Source: an uncultured Taibaiella sp. (GTDB taxonomy: Bacteria; Bacteroidota; Bacteroidia; Chitinophagales; Chitinophagaceae). From it: a stretch of DNA of 8,968 nucleotides. Each line of letters begins with the position of its first letter. Position 1 is the stretch's first letter. The translations under genes were made by a program, and so were the position numbers. A model generated the notes under the pieces. It was not told the origin of the DNA. It did not search any database and was given only the letters and a program-made list of their open reading frames with translations. Shown here piece by piece: positions 1-6,405 of this stretch. The stretch lies in the NCBI GenBank assembly GCA_946886975.1, contig CAMPJV010000091.1, positions 1 to 8,968 on the forward strand, given 5' to 3'.

Positions 1-213
1 ATCCAGTATGGTTTTTGGTCGTCCCTCTGCAACTTGTTTGATAGCCTTTCTGCGCCAGCCTTTGTCTATTCCCATCGATAGAAAGTGGTTGAGAAAGTCA
101 TACTTACCGGCTATGCTATCAAACATATCGGCCACTTGGGCTTTCTTACTTAATTTTGATGATGCATCCGGCACTACGTTAGCTGCAGGATTAGAAGAAT
201 CGTTAGGGTGCAT
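1..213 (-). CDS. ubiE: Demethylmenaquinone/ubiquinone methyltransferase, N-terminal fragment
   Basis: This is the first 71 codons of a minus-strand gene that continues past the left edge, starting at the ATG at 211-213. After a poorly conserved Asn/Ser/Ala-rich head of about 25 residues, the peptide contains [17 protein letters not shown] and then [14 protein letters not shown]. This is the family's opening signature (V..MFD.IA..YD.LN..LS.GID..WRR) and precedes the SAM-binding motif, which is out of view; the visible end TILD is where motif I begins. The family C-methylates demethylmenaquinone to menaquinone, and 2-polyprenyl-benzoquinols in ubiquinone producers. Bacteroidota use menaquinone, so the MenG role is expected. 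The gene is divergent from engB with only 26 bp between the start codons. No Shine-Dalgarno sequence is visible. The start is supported by a -7 promoter element 6 bp upstream. Confidence 0.9.
   Translation of the reverse strand, partial: MHPNDSSNPAANVVPDASSKLSKKAQVADMFDSIAGKYDFLNHFLSMGIDKGWRRKAIKQVAEGRPKTILD
151..158 (+). promoter_or_regulatory. Possible -7 element for engB inside the ubiE coding region
   Basis: TAATTTTG on the plus strand matches TAnnTTTG exactly and lies 81 bp before the engB ATG, inside the 5' end of the opposing ubiE gene. The 26-bp gap between the two start codons leaves no room for a plus-strand promoter, so engB transcription must start within ubiE or be read in from elsewhere. 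One such 8-mer is expected by chance every few kilobases, so this remains tentative. Confidence 0.2.
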
Positions 214-219
214 GCCGCA

Positions 220-227
220 CAAAAGTA
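220..227 (-). promoter_or_regulatory. Candidate -7 promoter element of ubiE
   Basis: TACTTTTG on the minus strand is an exact match to the Bacteroidota -7 consensus TAnnTTTG. It ends 6 bp before the ubiE ATG, so transcription would begin at or within a few bases of the start codon and the mRNA would be leaderless or nearly so. No TTG was seen at the usual -33 distance. The start point is inferred from spacing alone. Confidence 0.45.
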
Positions 228-239
228 AGTACAAAAGCC

Positions 240-905
240 ATGGAAATCCGCTCAGCTAAATATTTGATATCTAACCCTGGCATTGAAGGATGCCCCAAGC
301 CAGACAGACCTGAATATGCTTTTATAGGGCGGTCTAACGTTGGGAAGTCCTCATTGATCAACATGCTGACCAACCAGAGCAAACTTGCTAAAACATCTGG
401 TACACCTGGCAAAACCCAGCTGATAAATCACTTCCAGGTAGACTACAACAGCGTTACTGATGCTTCAGGAAAGCATTCAGCATCTTCGTTTTATATAGTC
501 GACCTTCCAGGGTATGGGTATGCTAAAGTCTCTCAAACGCAAAGAGCCAAATGGCAGAGGATGATAGAGGTTTATCTGAAATCAAGAGAAAACCTGGTAA
601 CTGTTTTTGTGCTTATAGATAGCAGGCATGAACCGCAGCAACTGGACCTGGAATTTCTCAGAAAGCTGGGTGAGTGGCAGGTGCCATTCAATCTTGTGTT
701 TACCAAGATGGATAAAAGTACCCAAAAGGAGGCGTCCAAGAATGCGAAGTATTTTGTAGAGGCAATGAAGAAAGAGTGGGAATTCATACCGAAGCGCTTT
801 ATGACCAGCGCCATCAAGTTCGCAGGACGAAAGGAAATACTAGGATTTATAGAGGAATTGAATAAGGAGTATGAACAAGCTATAGCAGAAAAAGGCAATG
901 ACTAA
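240..905 (+). CDS. engB: Ribosome-biogenesis GTP-binding protein EngB/YsxC/YihA
   Basis: This is an essential-type TRAFAC GTPase that assists late assembly of the large ribosomal subunit in the cytoplasm. All G motifs are present: G1 GRSNVGKSS (residues 30-38), G2 TSGTPGKT (52-59, the family-specific switch I form), G3 DLPGYGYA (88-95), G4 TKMD (155-158) and G5 TSAIKFAG (189-196). The length of 221 residues is slightly above the usual 195-210. The excess is mostly a Ser/Asp/Lys/His-rich insertion at about residues 70-84, between the switch I strand and G3, where E. coli YihA has a short turn. The ATG at 240 gives a typical amino end; no Shine-Dalgarno sequence is visible. It is divergent from ubiE. 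The family assignment is certain; only the effect of the insertion is unknown. Confidence 0.97.
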   Translation: MEIRSAKYLISNPGIEGCPKPDRPEYAFIGRSNVGKSSLINMLTNQSKLAKTSGTPGKTQLINHFQVDYNSVTDASGKHSASSFYIVDLPGYGYAKVSQTQRAKWQRMIEVYLKSRENLVTVFVLIDSRHEPQQLDLEFLRKLGEWQVPFNLVFTKMDKSTQKEASKNAKYFVEAMKKEWEFIPKRFMTSAIKFAGRKEILGFIEELNKEYEQAIAEKGND

Positions 906-1142
906 AGTCAGCTCTCATGAGCACGGATTCTGAGCGATTAGCTTTGCCGGACTGATCTTTTCGAAACAGTCTTAACCATTTTCCTCGGTTCAGGAGCCAT
1001 TTCCCAGTTTGTAATTGCATGGGATAGCCTTTGAAGGATGGTGTTTTGATCCTTAAATCATATCTGTCCTGTAGACTGCAACCCCTTAAAATCTTAACGC
1101 CATTAAAGCTAAAAACAATTATTTTAGCGGCAAACGGTGTAA
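906..1142. other. Intergenic gap between engB and the FkbM gene
   Basis: No gene is supported in these 237 bp. They contain an exact TAnnTTTG match on the plus strand (TAGCTTTG, 939-946) and a one-mismatch copy (TATTTTAG, 1120-1127) ending 15 bp before the FkbM start codon. Either could serve that gene; the nearer one has the more plausible spacing. One minus-strand frame is open across the whole gap into the end of engB (stop at 880-882; only ATG near its middle at 1018-1020). It has no recognisable motif or promoter and is treated as chance. Confidence 0.4.
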
Positions 1143-1919
1143 ATGGCTACTGCCAGGCAAGTGATTTTTGATATTGGAATGCACACTGGGCAGGATACGT
1201 CCCACTATCTGGAATCCGGATACATGGTGGTGGCGGTAGAGGCTAATCCATTGCTGGTGGAAGAGGCACAGCTAAAGTTTGCCAAAGAGATCGCTGCAGG
1301 TAACCTTATTATCCTCAATGTCGGCATATCAAACCAACGAGGCATAATGCCTTTTTATATTAACAAACGCTTGTCTGAATGGAGCTCTTTTGATCCTGAA
1401 CTTGGAATGAGAAGCAACTCTGCCTATGAGATCAGGAATATCGAGTGCGTCACAACAAAAGACTTGCTCAGAGACTACGGGGTCCCCTATTACCTTAAAG
1501 TAGATATTGAGGGTTTCGATTTCCACGTCATCAATGACTTGCCGTCCGAAGGGCCCCGGCCGGAGTACGTGTCCTGTGAAGCAAGTGAGATATCACTAAT
1601 GGATACGTTGCATCGGAAAGGGTACCGATGGTTCAAACTGATTAGCCAGGCGAACAATTTCAATCCCTTAAATATTGACCAGGAATCAAAGCCTTACTTT
1701 CCAAAGTTCCTCCACATCCGGAATGGTATTCAGCTCCGCCTTCAGAAGATCATGAAGTTTAAGCATCCATACAGTTCATCCGGTCCATTTGCAGAAGATA
1801 CTAAAGGTCAATGGCTCAGTTATCAGGATGCACGGAAAGCATTAATGAAGTTCTTGCAGCCAGAAAAGGGGAAAGCCTTGAACGGGATCAGCTGGTTCGA
1901 TATCCATGCGAAGCTATAG
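1143..1919 (+). CDS. FkbM-family SAM-dependent methyltransferase
   Basis: The product is a 258-residue cytoplasmic class I methyltransferase of the FkbM type, a family that O-methylates hydroxyls of sugars, polyketides and other small molecules. SAM-binding motif I is FDIGMHTGQDT (residues 9-19), the acidic end of strand 2 is AVEANP (31-36), and the FkbM hallmark YLKVDIEGFD lies at 117-126. The fold spans about residues 7-160. The remaining 100 residues (SSGPFAEDTKGQW at 211-224, then a helical tail) form an extension also found in larger FkbM proteins. There is no signal peptide. The gene stands alone: no glycosyltransferases or other sugar genes flank it, so the substrate cannot be inferred. 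It is read from ATG at 1143 and ends 11 bp from the convergent GH3 gene, leaving almost no room for a terminator. Confidence 0.9.
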   Translation: MATARQVIFDIGMHTGQDTSHYLESGYMVVAVEANPLLVEEAQLKFAKEIAAGNLIILNVGISNQRGIMPFYINKRLSEWSSFDPELGMRSNSAYEIRNIECVTTKDLLRDYGVPYYLKVDIEGFDFHVINDLPSEGPRPEYVSCEASEISLMDTLHRKGYRWFKLISQANNFNPLNIDQESKPYFPKFLHIRNGIQLRLQKIMKFKHPYSSSGPFAEDTKGQWLSYQDARKALMKFLQPEKGKALNGISWFDIHAKL

Positions 1920-1930
1920 CGGCTGCTGAG

Positions 1931-3451
1931 TTAGGCAATCTTCGCTACATAAGGTAGGATCTCATCGACATAGTGCCTGTCATTGCTCAATCTCGGAACT
2001 TTATGCTGTCCTCCTAGTTTCCCTTTATCCTTTAGCCATAAATTGAATCCCCCTTTAGGCATAACATGTACAATTGGCATGCGGAGCGCAATGTCCTTAT
2101 GGCGCTTGGCCTCATAGTCAGAGTTGATCTCTTTAAGAGCATTGTCCATAGCAGTTGCAAAGTCTTCAATGGGGCAGGGCAAATGTTCAAACTCTATGAT
2201 CCATTCGTGCGCTCCATTCTCGCTCCCTGTCATGTAAACGGGCGCAGCCGTGTAGTCATTCACTATTGCTCCTGTCGCCCTGCTGGCCTTTTCTATCGCG
2301 TATTCACTATTGTCAATGATAAGTTCTTCACCAAAAGCGTTGATAAAGTGTTTCAGGCGGCCAGTTACCTTTATGCGGAATGGGCTTAGGGATGTAAATT
2401 GTATGGTATCGCCCACCTTGTAGCGCCAAAGGCCACAGTTGGTACTTATTATCAGAGCGTAGTTTTTGTTTAGTTCCACGTCTTTCAGTGCAAGTGTCCT
2501 TGGGTGTTCTTTGTCTGCTTCTTCCATGGGCATAAACTCATAATATATGCTATGGTTCAGAAATAGAAGCAGCCCCTCGTCGTTCAGATCGTCCTGCGCA
2601 GCAAAGAATCCTTCTGAAGCATTGTACGTCTCCATGAAGTTTATCTTGCTCTTAGGAAAGAACTGTTCAAATTGTTTCCTATAGGGTTTAAAGCTGACCC
2701 CGCCATGTATATACAACTCCAGGTTGGGCCATATATCGTGGAGGTTATTCGTACCTGCGATTTCAAAAAGTCTCTTTATTAATACAATTGTCCAGGTAGG
2801 AACTCCAGCTATATAGGTTACGTCCTCATTGATTGTAGTCTTTGCCATCATCTCGATCTTCTGTTCCCACTCATCCATCAGGGCTATAGACAGGTCTGGT
2901 GTTCTCACCATTTGCGCGGCCAGCGGCATGTTCTGTAGCATCACCGCTGAAAGGTCCCCGTAAAAGGATTCCTCATTAAGCTGGTTTATCTGGTGGCTCC
3001 CGCCTATTACCAGGCATTTGCCGCTCATTACGTCACTTTGGGGGAATTGCTTCAGGTACAGCGCCAGCACATCTTTTCCCGCCTTATAGTGATTATCATC
3101 CAAGCCTTCTTTGCTTATAGGGATGAATTTACTCTTGTCACTTGTTGTTCCACTCGACTTGGCGAACCAGCTTATCGGAGATGGCCACAGAAGATTTTGC
3201 TCTCCTTCCAGTATCCGGTTGATGTAAGGCTTTAAGGTATCGTAATCATTAATGGGAACCTGGTTCTTAAAGTCCGCAACATCATTGATCTTTTCAAAGT
3301 CATACTTCTTGCCATACTCCGTGAACTGGGCTGACCCGATTAGTTCGTTAAATACCTGTAGTTGTGTATCAATTGGATTCAAAACGAAGTTATCAATTGC
3401 ACTCTGGCGCAACTTCATGAATCCTTTTAATGCCGGGCTGATTATGCTCAT
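1931..3451 (-). CDS. GH3-family acyl-adenylating enzyme (GH3 auxin-responsive-like)
   Basis: This is a full-length 506-residue member of the GH3 branch of the ANL adenylating superfamily. In plants these enzymes activate jasmonate, indole-acetate or benzoates with ATP and conjugate them to amino acids; bacterial substrates are generally not established. Visible motifs are the phosphate-binding loop SSGTTSDKSKFIP (99-111), TYNASEG (275-281, adenine/acyl site), YKVGD (344-348), the hinge region VTGRLKHFINAFGEELI (362-378), and the C-terminal-lobe signature GKLGGQHKVPRL (477-488) carrying the lysine positions expected for catalysis. There is no signal peptide or membrane segment, so it is probably cytosolic. 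It begins at the ATG at 3449-3451, 49 bp behind lptB, with no -7 box in that gap, so co-transcription with lptB is likely. The phrase 'auxin-responsive promoter' often attached to this family is a historical misnomer. Family assignment is firm; the reaction in this organism is unknown. Confidence 0.93.
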   Translation of the reverse strand: MSIISPALKGFMKLRQSAIDNFVLNPIDTQLQVFNELIGSAQFTEYGKKYDFEKINDVADFKNQVPINDYDTLKPYINRILEGEQNLLWPSPISWFAKSSGTTSDKSKFIPISKEGLDDNHYKAGKDVLALYLKQFPQSDVMSGKCLVIGGSHQINQLNEESFYGDLSAVMLQNMPLAAQMVRTPDLSIALMDEWEQKIEMMAKTTINEDVTYIAGVPTWTIVLIKRLFEIAGTNNLHDIWPNLELYIHGGVSFKPYRKQFEQFFPKSKINFMETYNASEGFFAAQDDLNDEGLLLFLNHSIYYEFMPMEEADKEHPRTLALKDVELNKNYALIISTNCGLWRYKVGDTIQFTSLSPFRIKVTGRLKHFINAFGEELIIDNSEYAIEKASRATGAIVNDYTAAPVYMTGSENGAHEWIIEFEHLPCPIEDFATAMDNALKEINSDYEAKRHKDIALRMPIVHVMPKGGFNLWLKDKGKLGGQHKVPRLSNDRHYVDEILPYVAKIA

Positions 3452-3500
3452 TTCTGTGTCCTAAAGTCGGGCTCCGCTAAGATCGGATGATTTTTTTATA

Positions 3501-4244
3501 TCACTTCGCTGTATAGTCTTTCCGCTTCAGCACAAAGCTCTGCCCAAGATACACTTTTCTTACCTGTTCATCTTCTGCCAGATCTTCGGCGCTGCCATAC
3601 TTTAATATCTTTCCTTCAAATAAAAGGTATGCCCGGTCGGTAATAGACAGTGTTTCCTGTACGTTATGGTCCGTTATAAGTATGCCTATATTCTTGTATT
3701 TCAGCTTAGATACGATCGCCTGGATGTCCTCCACAGCTATAGGGTCAATCCCCGCGAAGGGCTCATCCAGCAATATAAATTTGGGATCCACCGCCAATGC
3801 TCTCGCTATTTCAGTTCTCCGCCTTTCACCGCCGCTCAATACATCTCCGGGACTCTTTCGCACATGGGTCAGCCTGAATTCCTCCAATAGCGACTCCAGC
3901 TTCTCCTTTTGCTGCTCCCGGGATAGCTTCGTCATTTCCAGCACGGCAGATATATTGTCTTCCACTGAAAGCTTGCGGAAAACGGAGGCTTCCTGCGGGA
4001 GATACCCTATGCCCATCTGCGCCCGCTTATACATTGGCAAGTCAGTAATATTCCGTTCGTCGAGAAATACCTCCCCCTCATCAGGCTTCACCAACCCCAC
4101 CACCATATAGAAGGACGTTGTTTTGCCCGCACCGTTCGGTCCCAATAGCCCCACTATCTCGCCCTGGTTCACCTCAAATGATACATGGTTCACCACGGTC
4201 CTCCTGCCGTATTTCTTGATCAAACCCTGGGTATGTATCTTCAC
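3501..4244 (-). CDS. lptB: LPS export ABC transporter ATP-binding protein LptB
   Basis: LptB is the cytoplasmic ATPase that, with LptF/LptG, extracts lipopolysaccharide from the inner membrane and pushes it along the Lpt bridge to the outer membrane. The 247-residue product shows Walker [10 protein letters not shown] (35-43), Q-loop YLPQEASVF (81-89, Q84), ABC signature LSGGERRR (136-143), Walker [11 protein letters not shown] (156-165, catalytic E161) and H-loop H193 in [14 protein letters not shown] and [12 protein letters not shown] are hallmarks of LptB rather than other ABC ATPases. I chose the GTG at 4242-4244. It yields the usual amino end ([13 protein letters not shown]), has AAAGG 6 bp upstream (4251-4255), and lies downstream of an exact -7 box. 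The longer frame from a TTG at 4271 would start upstream of that box. The gene is followed by the GH3 gene; lptF, lptG and lptC are not in the window. Confidence 0.95.
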   Translation of the reverse strand: MKIHTQGLIKKYGRRTVVNHVSFEVNQGEIVGLLGPNGAGKTTSFYMVVGLVKPDEGEVFLDERNITDLPMYKRAQMGIGYLPQEASVFRKLSVEDNISAVLEMTKLSREQQKEKLESLLEEFRLTHVRKSPGDVLSGGERRRTEIARALAVDPKFILLDEPFAGIDPIAVEDIQAIVSKLKYKNIGILITDHNVQETLSITDRAYLLFEGKILKYGSAEDLAEDEQVRKVYLGQSFVLKRKDYTAK

Positions 4245-4259
4245 TTCCTGCCTTTTGAA

Positions 4260-4267
4260 CAAAAATA
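4260..4267 (-). promoter_or_regulatory. Candidate -7 promoter element of lptB-GH3
   Basis: TATTTTTG on the minus strand matches TAnnTTTG exactly and ends 15 bp before the chosen GTG start, with AAAGG between them. Its position argues that the in-frame TTG at 4271 is not a start. No -33 TTG at the usual distance was found. Confidence 0.5.
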
Positions 4268-4329
4268 ACAATCCTGCCCATTGCAGCGCCCTTTAAACTG
4301 TTAATGCTGAATCTTACAAATATCTATTC

Positions 4330-4337
4330 TATTTTTG
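4330..4337 (+). promoter_or_regulatory. Candidate -7 promoter element of metF
   Basis: TATTTTTG on the plus strand matches TAnnTTTG exactly and ends 10 bp before the metF ATG. The predicted leader is only a few bases long and carries no Shine-Dalgarno sequence. It is the divergent partner of the lptB element about 65 bp away. Confidence 0.45.
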
Positions 4338-4347
4338 CTCCCCTTAT

Positions 4348-5301
4348 ATGAAAGTAATAGAACGTCTTGCGCAGTCCACAGACACTATCATCTCTTTCGA
4401 GATCCTTCCGCCTACTAAAGGCAAGAGCATCGAGTCTATTTATAGTATTCTTGACCCCCTTATGGAGTTCAAGCCTGCTTTTGTCAATGTCACCTACCAT
4501 CGAGCTGAGCAGGTGTATAAGAAGCGCAATGATGGCAGCTTCGAAAGGGTAGAGATCCGCAAGCGCCCGGGCACGGTCGGGATTTGCGCCGCCATAATGA
4601 ACAAATACAACGTCGAGGCCATCCCTCACCTCATTTGTGGTGGTTTCAGCAAGGAGGAGACCGAGAACGCCCTTATTGACCTTCACTTCCTGGGTGTCAA
4701 AAACGTGCTTGTTCTTCGCGGAGATGCCGCTGCAAACGAAAAATTCTTTACTCCCCATCCCCTCGGCCACCGTTATGCAGAGGACCTGGTAAAGCAGGTT
4801 ATTGGGCTAAACAAGGGTCATTATATCGAAGAAGACATAATGGAGGGCGTCAAAACAGATTTCTGTATAGGTGTCGCAGGCTACCCCGAAAAGCACTACG
4901 AGGCGCCAAATATAGATACCGATATCTACTATCTCCGCCGGAAGCTGGAGTTAGGCGCCGACTACGTAACCACCCAGATGTTCTTCAAGAATGACCATTA
5001 CTACAACTTCCTGTCAAAATGCAAGGAGCACGACATAAATGTTCCTATCATCCCAGGCCTGAAACCCCTCACAGGAAAGCGTCAGCTCACCATGATCCCG
5101 TCTATTTTCAATGTAGAAGTGCCGGTCGAACTCACTACCGAGATGATGAAAGCAAAAACCGAGGCTGATGTGGAGAAAGTGGGGGAGGAGTGGCTCCTTG
5201 AGCAGTGCCGCGACCTCCTTAAGAATAAGGTCCCCGTCCTGCATTTCTACACGCTCGGCAAGCCGCACATAGTGTATAACGTATTAAAGAGATTGCTGTA
5301 A
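4348..5301 (+). CDS. metF: 5,10-methylenetetrahydrofolate reductase
   Basis: This FAD enzyme reduces 5,10-methylene-THF to 5-methyl-THF, the methyl donor for methionine synthesis, in the cytoplasm. The 317-residue TIM barrel shows SFEILPP (16-22, with the catalytic-type Glu18, equivalent to E. coli Glu28), VNVTYHR (46-52), HLICGGFS (94-101), VLRGD (122-126, the FAD-contacting Asp126), GVAGYPEKHYEAP (175-187) and the substrate-pocket strand TTQMFF (208-213). It is close to the usual bacterial length (about 295-320). The ATG at 4348 fits the family start. It is a single gene between divergent lptB and the convergent beta-lactamase gene; metH and other methionine genes are not adjacent. No SAM riboswitch or MetJ-type box is possible in the short leader. 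No clear intrinsic terminator follows, but an 11-bp periodic repeat does. Confidence 0.96.
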   Translation: MKVIERLAQSTDTIISFEILPPTKGKSIESIYSILDPLMEFKPAFVNVTYHRAEQVYKKRNDGSFERVEIRKRPGTVGICAAIMNKYNVEAIPHLICGGFSKEETENALIDLHFLGVKNVLVLRGDAAANEKFFTPHPLGHRYAEDLVKQVIGLNKGHYIEEDIMEGVKTDFCIGVAGYPEKHYEAPNIDTDIYYLRRKLELGADYVTTQMFFKNDHYYNFLSKCKEHDINVPIIPGLKPLTGKRQLTMIPSIFNVEVPVELTTEMMKAKTEADVEKVGEEWLLEQCRDLLKNKVPVLHFYTLGKPHIVYNVLKRLL

Positions 5302-5361
5302 GTATTGCCTTTGTCCTGCCTGTAAATACTCTGAGAACACCGTTTCCAAAGTATCTGCAAA

Positions 5362-5471
5362 GGTCTTTCACCGGCTCTCCATTGGAGTTGCACCGGAGTT
5401 ACTATGGAGTTACCACCCGATCGGGGCCCTATCGCCACCCCATCGCTAGCCTATCGATGCCCTATCGCTCC
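5362..5471. repeat. Degenerate 11-bp-period tandem repeat between convergent genes
   Basis: The core (5384-5471, eight units) keeps an exact 11-bp register in two sub-blocks. GGAGTT occurs at 5384, 5395 and 5406. ATCG then occurs at 5420, 5431, 5442, 5453 and 5464, usually as CCTATCGC or a near variant. GG at 5362 and 5373 keeps the phase, suggesting two more worn units on the left. Read on the minus strand, units end in AACTCC or CGATAGG. Local palindromes include CTCCATTGGAG (5377-5387) and CCGATCGG (5417-5424), and CCGGAG (5393-5398) could pair with CTCCGG (5468-5473). The array ends 8 bp before the beta-lactamase stop codon and fills the region where both convergent transcripts should end. 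It is not CRISPR (no spacers, unit far too short) and is not a multiple of 3, so it does not look like a coding repeat. Function unknown. Confidence 0.75.
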
Positions 5472-5479
5472 GGCGACCG

Positions 5480-6346
5480 CTAATGTGTAGAATCTCTTAT
5501 TATGTCCCTGCTTCTTAGGATATCATGTAGCACATCCACCCTCATTTTAGCCCAATCCTTGCTGGTATCTCCCTCAGGCACGCTGAAGTTTTGGGCGAAG
5601 AAAAAAGGATAATTTCTTACGTCACTCTTGTTCATCGACTTTTTAGGCTCCTTCACCTGCACAATCTTTTCTGCAAAGCCTACGATCCAATAAATCATTG
5701 AGTCCTTATAACTCCCCGCCCCTGTCTTGTAGTACAACTTATAGTCCGGTGTCTGCTCCTGCAACATCATGCTCCGCACTATTCTCTGACTCCTTTCAGA
5801 AAATGGAAGCTCGTCGAAATATAGCTTTTTAACAAAGCCTAGCTGCTCATCGGCAGATATCTGTAAAGTATCGTTCAGCCAGAACATGTCCACCGCCGGT
5901 CCTATCCGCTGGTTTCCATAGCGAACGGTGTCAAGGTAGTGTTGCATGTAGTCTTTCCCTATCCTTCTCACCAGTTCCTGGTAGTAGCCCACGTTGCTTA
6001 CCTTAAAGGCCTCTCTCATGCCCATGTCCTTACTCCAGAGCGGGCTCCAACGTACCACGCTGTCCCACTTAATAATATATTGTTCATCAGGTGCCGTGCT
6101 CGTTTCCAATGCTACCAATGAGGAAAATATCTTAAACGTAGACGCTGGAGTAAACCTCCTGATGCACCTTTCCTTGTTATGGTAAAAGATCTCTTCATGA
6201 GTATGATCCCGCATTATGAAACAGGCATTGCTTATCCCGTATTTGCTGAATACCTGATCCCAATCCTTCTCTTCATGTATCCGTTGCTCAGCGCAGGAGG
6301 ATAATAATATAACTGCCAGTAATGCTAAAAGGCTATTGAAACGCAT
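5480..6346 (-). CDS. Class D (OXA-type) beta-lactamase, predicted lipoprotein
   Basis: The product is a 288-residue serine beta-lactamase that should hydrolyse beta-lactams via an acyl-enzyme and carbamylated lysine. All class D motifs are visible: STFK (69-72; nucleophile Ser69, carbamylated Lys72), SNV (117-119, the S-x-V motif), YGN (143-145), W156-L157 (the tryptophan that stabilises the carbamate) and KTG (207-209). KWDSVVRWSPLWSKDM (93-108) and GYYQELVRRIG (120-130) also match OXA enzymes. The start is a hydrophobic signal peptide ending in the lipobox LSSC (15-18), so the enzyme is probably lipid-anchored at Cys18 facing the periplasm or outer membrane. I chose the ATG at 6344-6346; an in-frame TTG at 6373 is part of a -7 box. 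No transposase, integron or regulator flanks it, so it appears to be a resident chromosomal gene. BlaR1 sensors share this fold, but there is no metallopeptidase domain here. Confidence 0.93.
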   Translation of the reverse strand: MRFNSLLALLAVILLSSCAEQRIHEEKDWDQVFSKYGISNACFIMRDHTHEEIFYHNKERCIRRFTPASTFKIFSSLVALETSTAPDEQYIIKWDSVVRWSPLWSKDMGMREAFKVSNVGYYQELVRRIGKDYMQHYLDTVRYGNQRIGPAVDMFWLNDTLQISADEQLGFVKKLYFDELPFSERSQRIVRSMMLQEQTPDYKLYYKTGAGSYKDSMIYWIVGFAEKIVQVKEPKKSMNKSDVRNYPFFFAQNFSVPEGDTSKDWAKMRVDVLHDILRSRDIIRDSTH

Positions 6347-6370
6347 GGATAAGACTTGAAAATGCAGGTG

Positions 6371-6378
6371 CAAAGATA
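6371..6378 (-). promoter_or_regulatory. Candidate -7 promoter element of the beta-lactamase gene
   Basis: TATCTTTG on the minus strand matches TAnnTTTG exactly and ends 24 bp before the chosen ATG. The last three bases are the TTG that would otherwise be read as the start of a frame nine codons longer. No -33 TTG was seen at standard spacing. Confidence 0.55.
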
Positions 6379-6405
6379 GGCCTTCCCTCTACAACAGCCG
6401 GGCTC

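Noticed and set aside
8..259. An 83-codon open frame on the plus strand at the left edge
   Set aside because: It lies opposite the recognisable amino end of UbiE/MenG and overlaps the start of engB; the minus-strand reading explains the sequence.
1931..3451. Auxin-responsive regulatory element
   Set aside because: The family name is a historical label; the sequence encodes an adenylating enzyme, not a promoter, and nothing indicates auxin metabolism.
4245..4271. Longer lptB beginning at a TTG (MLFLFKRQE...)
   Set aside because: The extra nine codons span an exact -7 box, are not typical of LptB, and the GTG at 4244 has AAAGG at proper spacing.
4324..4770. A 148-codon open frame on the minus strand within metF
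   Set aside because: It is fully antisense to a clear metF, shows no family motif, and arises from the codon pattern of the real gene.
5301..5330. Possible metF terminator hairpin AGTATT/AATACT
   Set aside because: The 6-bp stem is AT-rich with an 18-base loop and no following T-run.
5247..5438. A 63-codon minus-strand frame overlapping the metF end and part of the 11-bp array
   Set aside because: It mixes antisense metF with repeat sequence, has no motif, promoter or RBS, and an 11-bp repeat would not give a stable coding pattern over so short a length.
5362..5471. CRISPR array
   Set aside because: Units are 11 bp and contiguous without spacers, and no cas gene is present.
6347..6373. Longer beta-lactamase beginning at a TTG (MHLHFQVLS...)
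   Set aside because: That TTG is the end of the -7 box TATCTTTG, and the next ATG starts a clean lipoprotein signal peptide.
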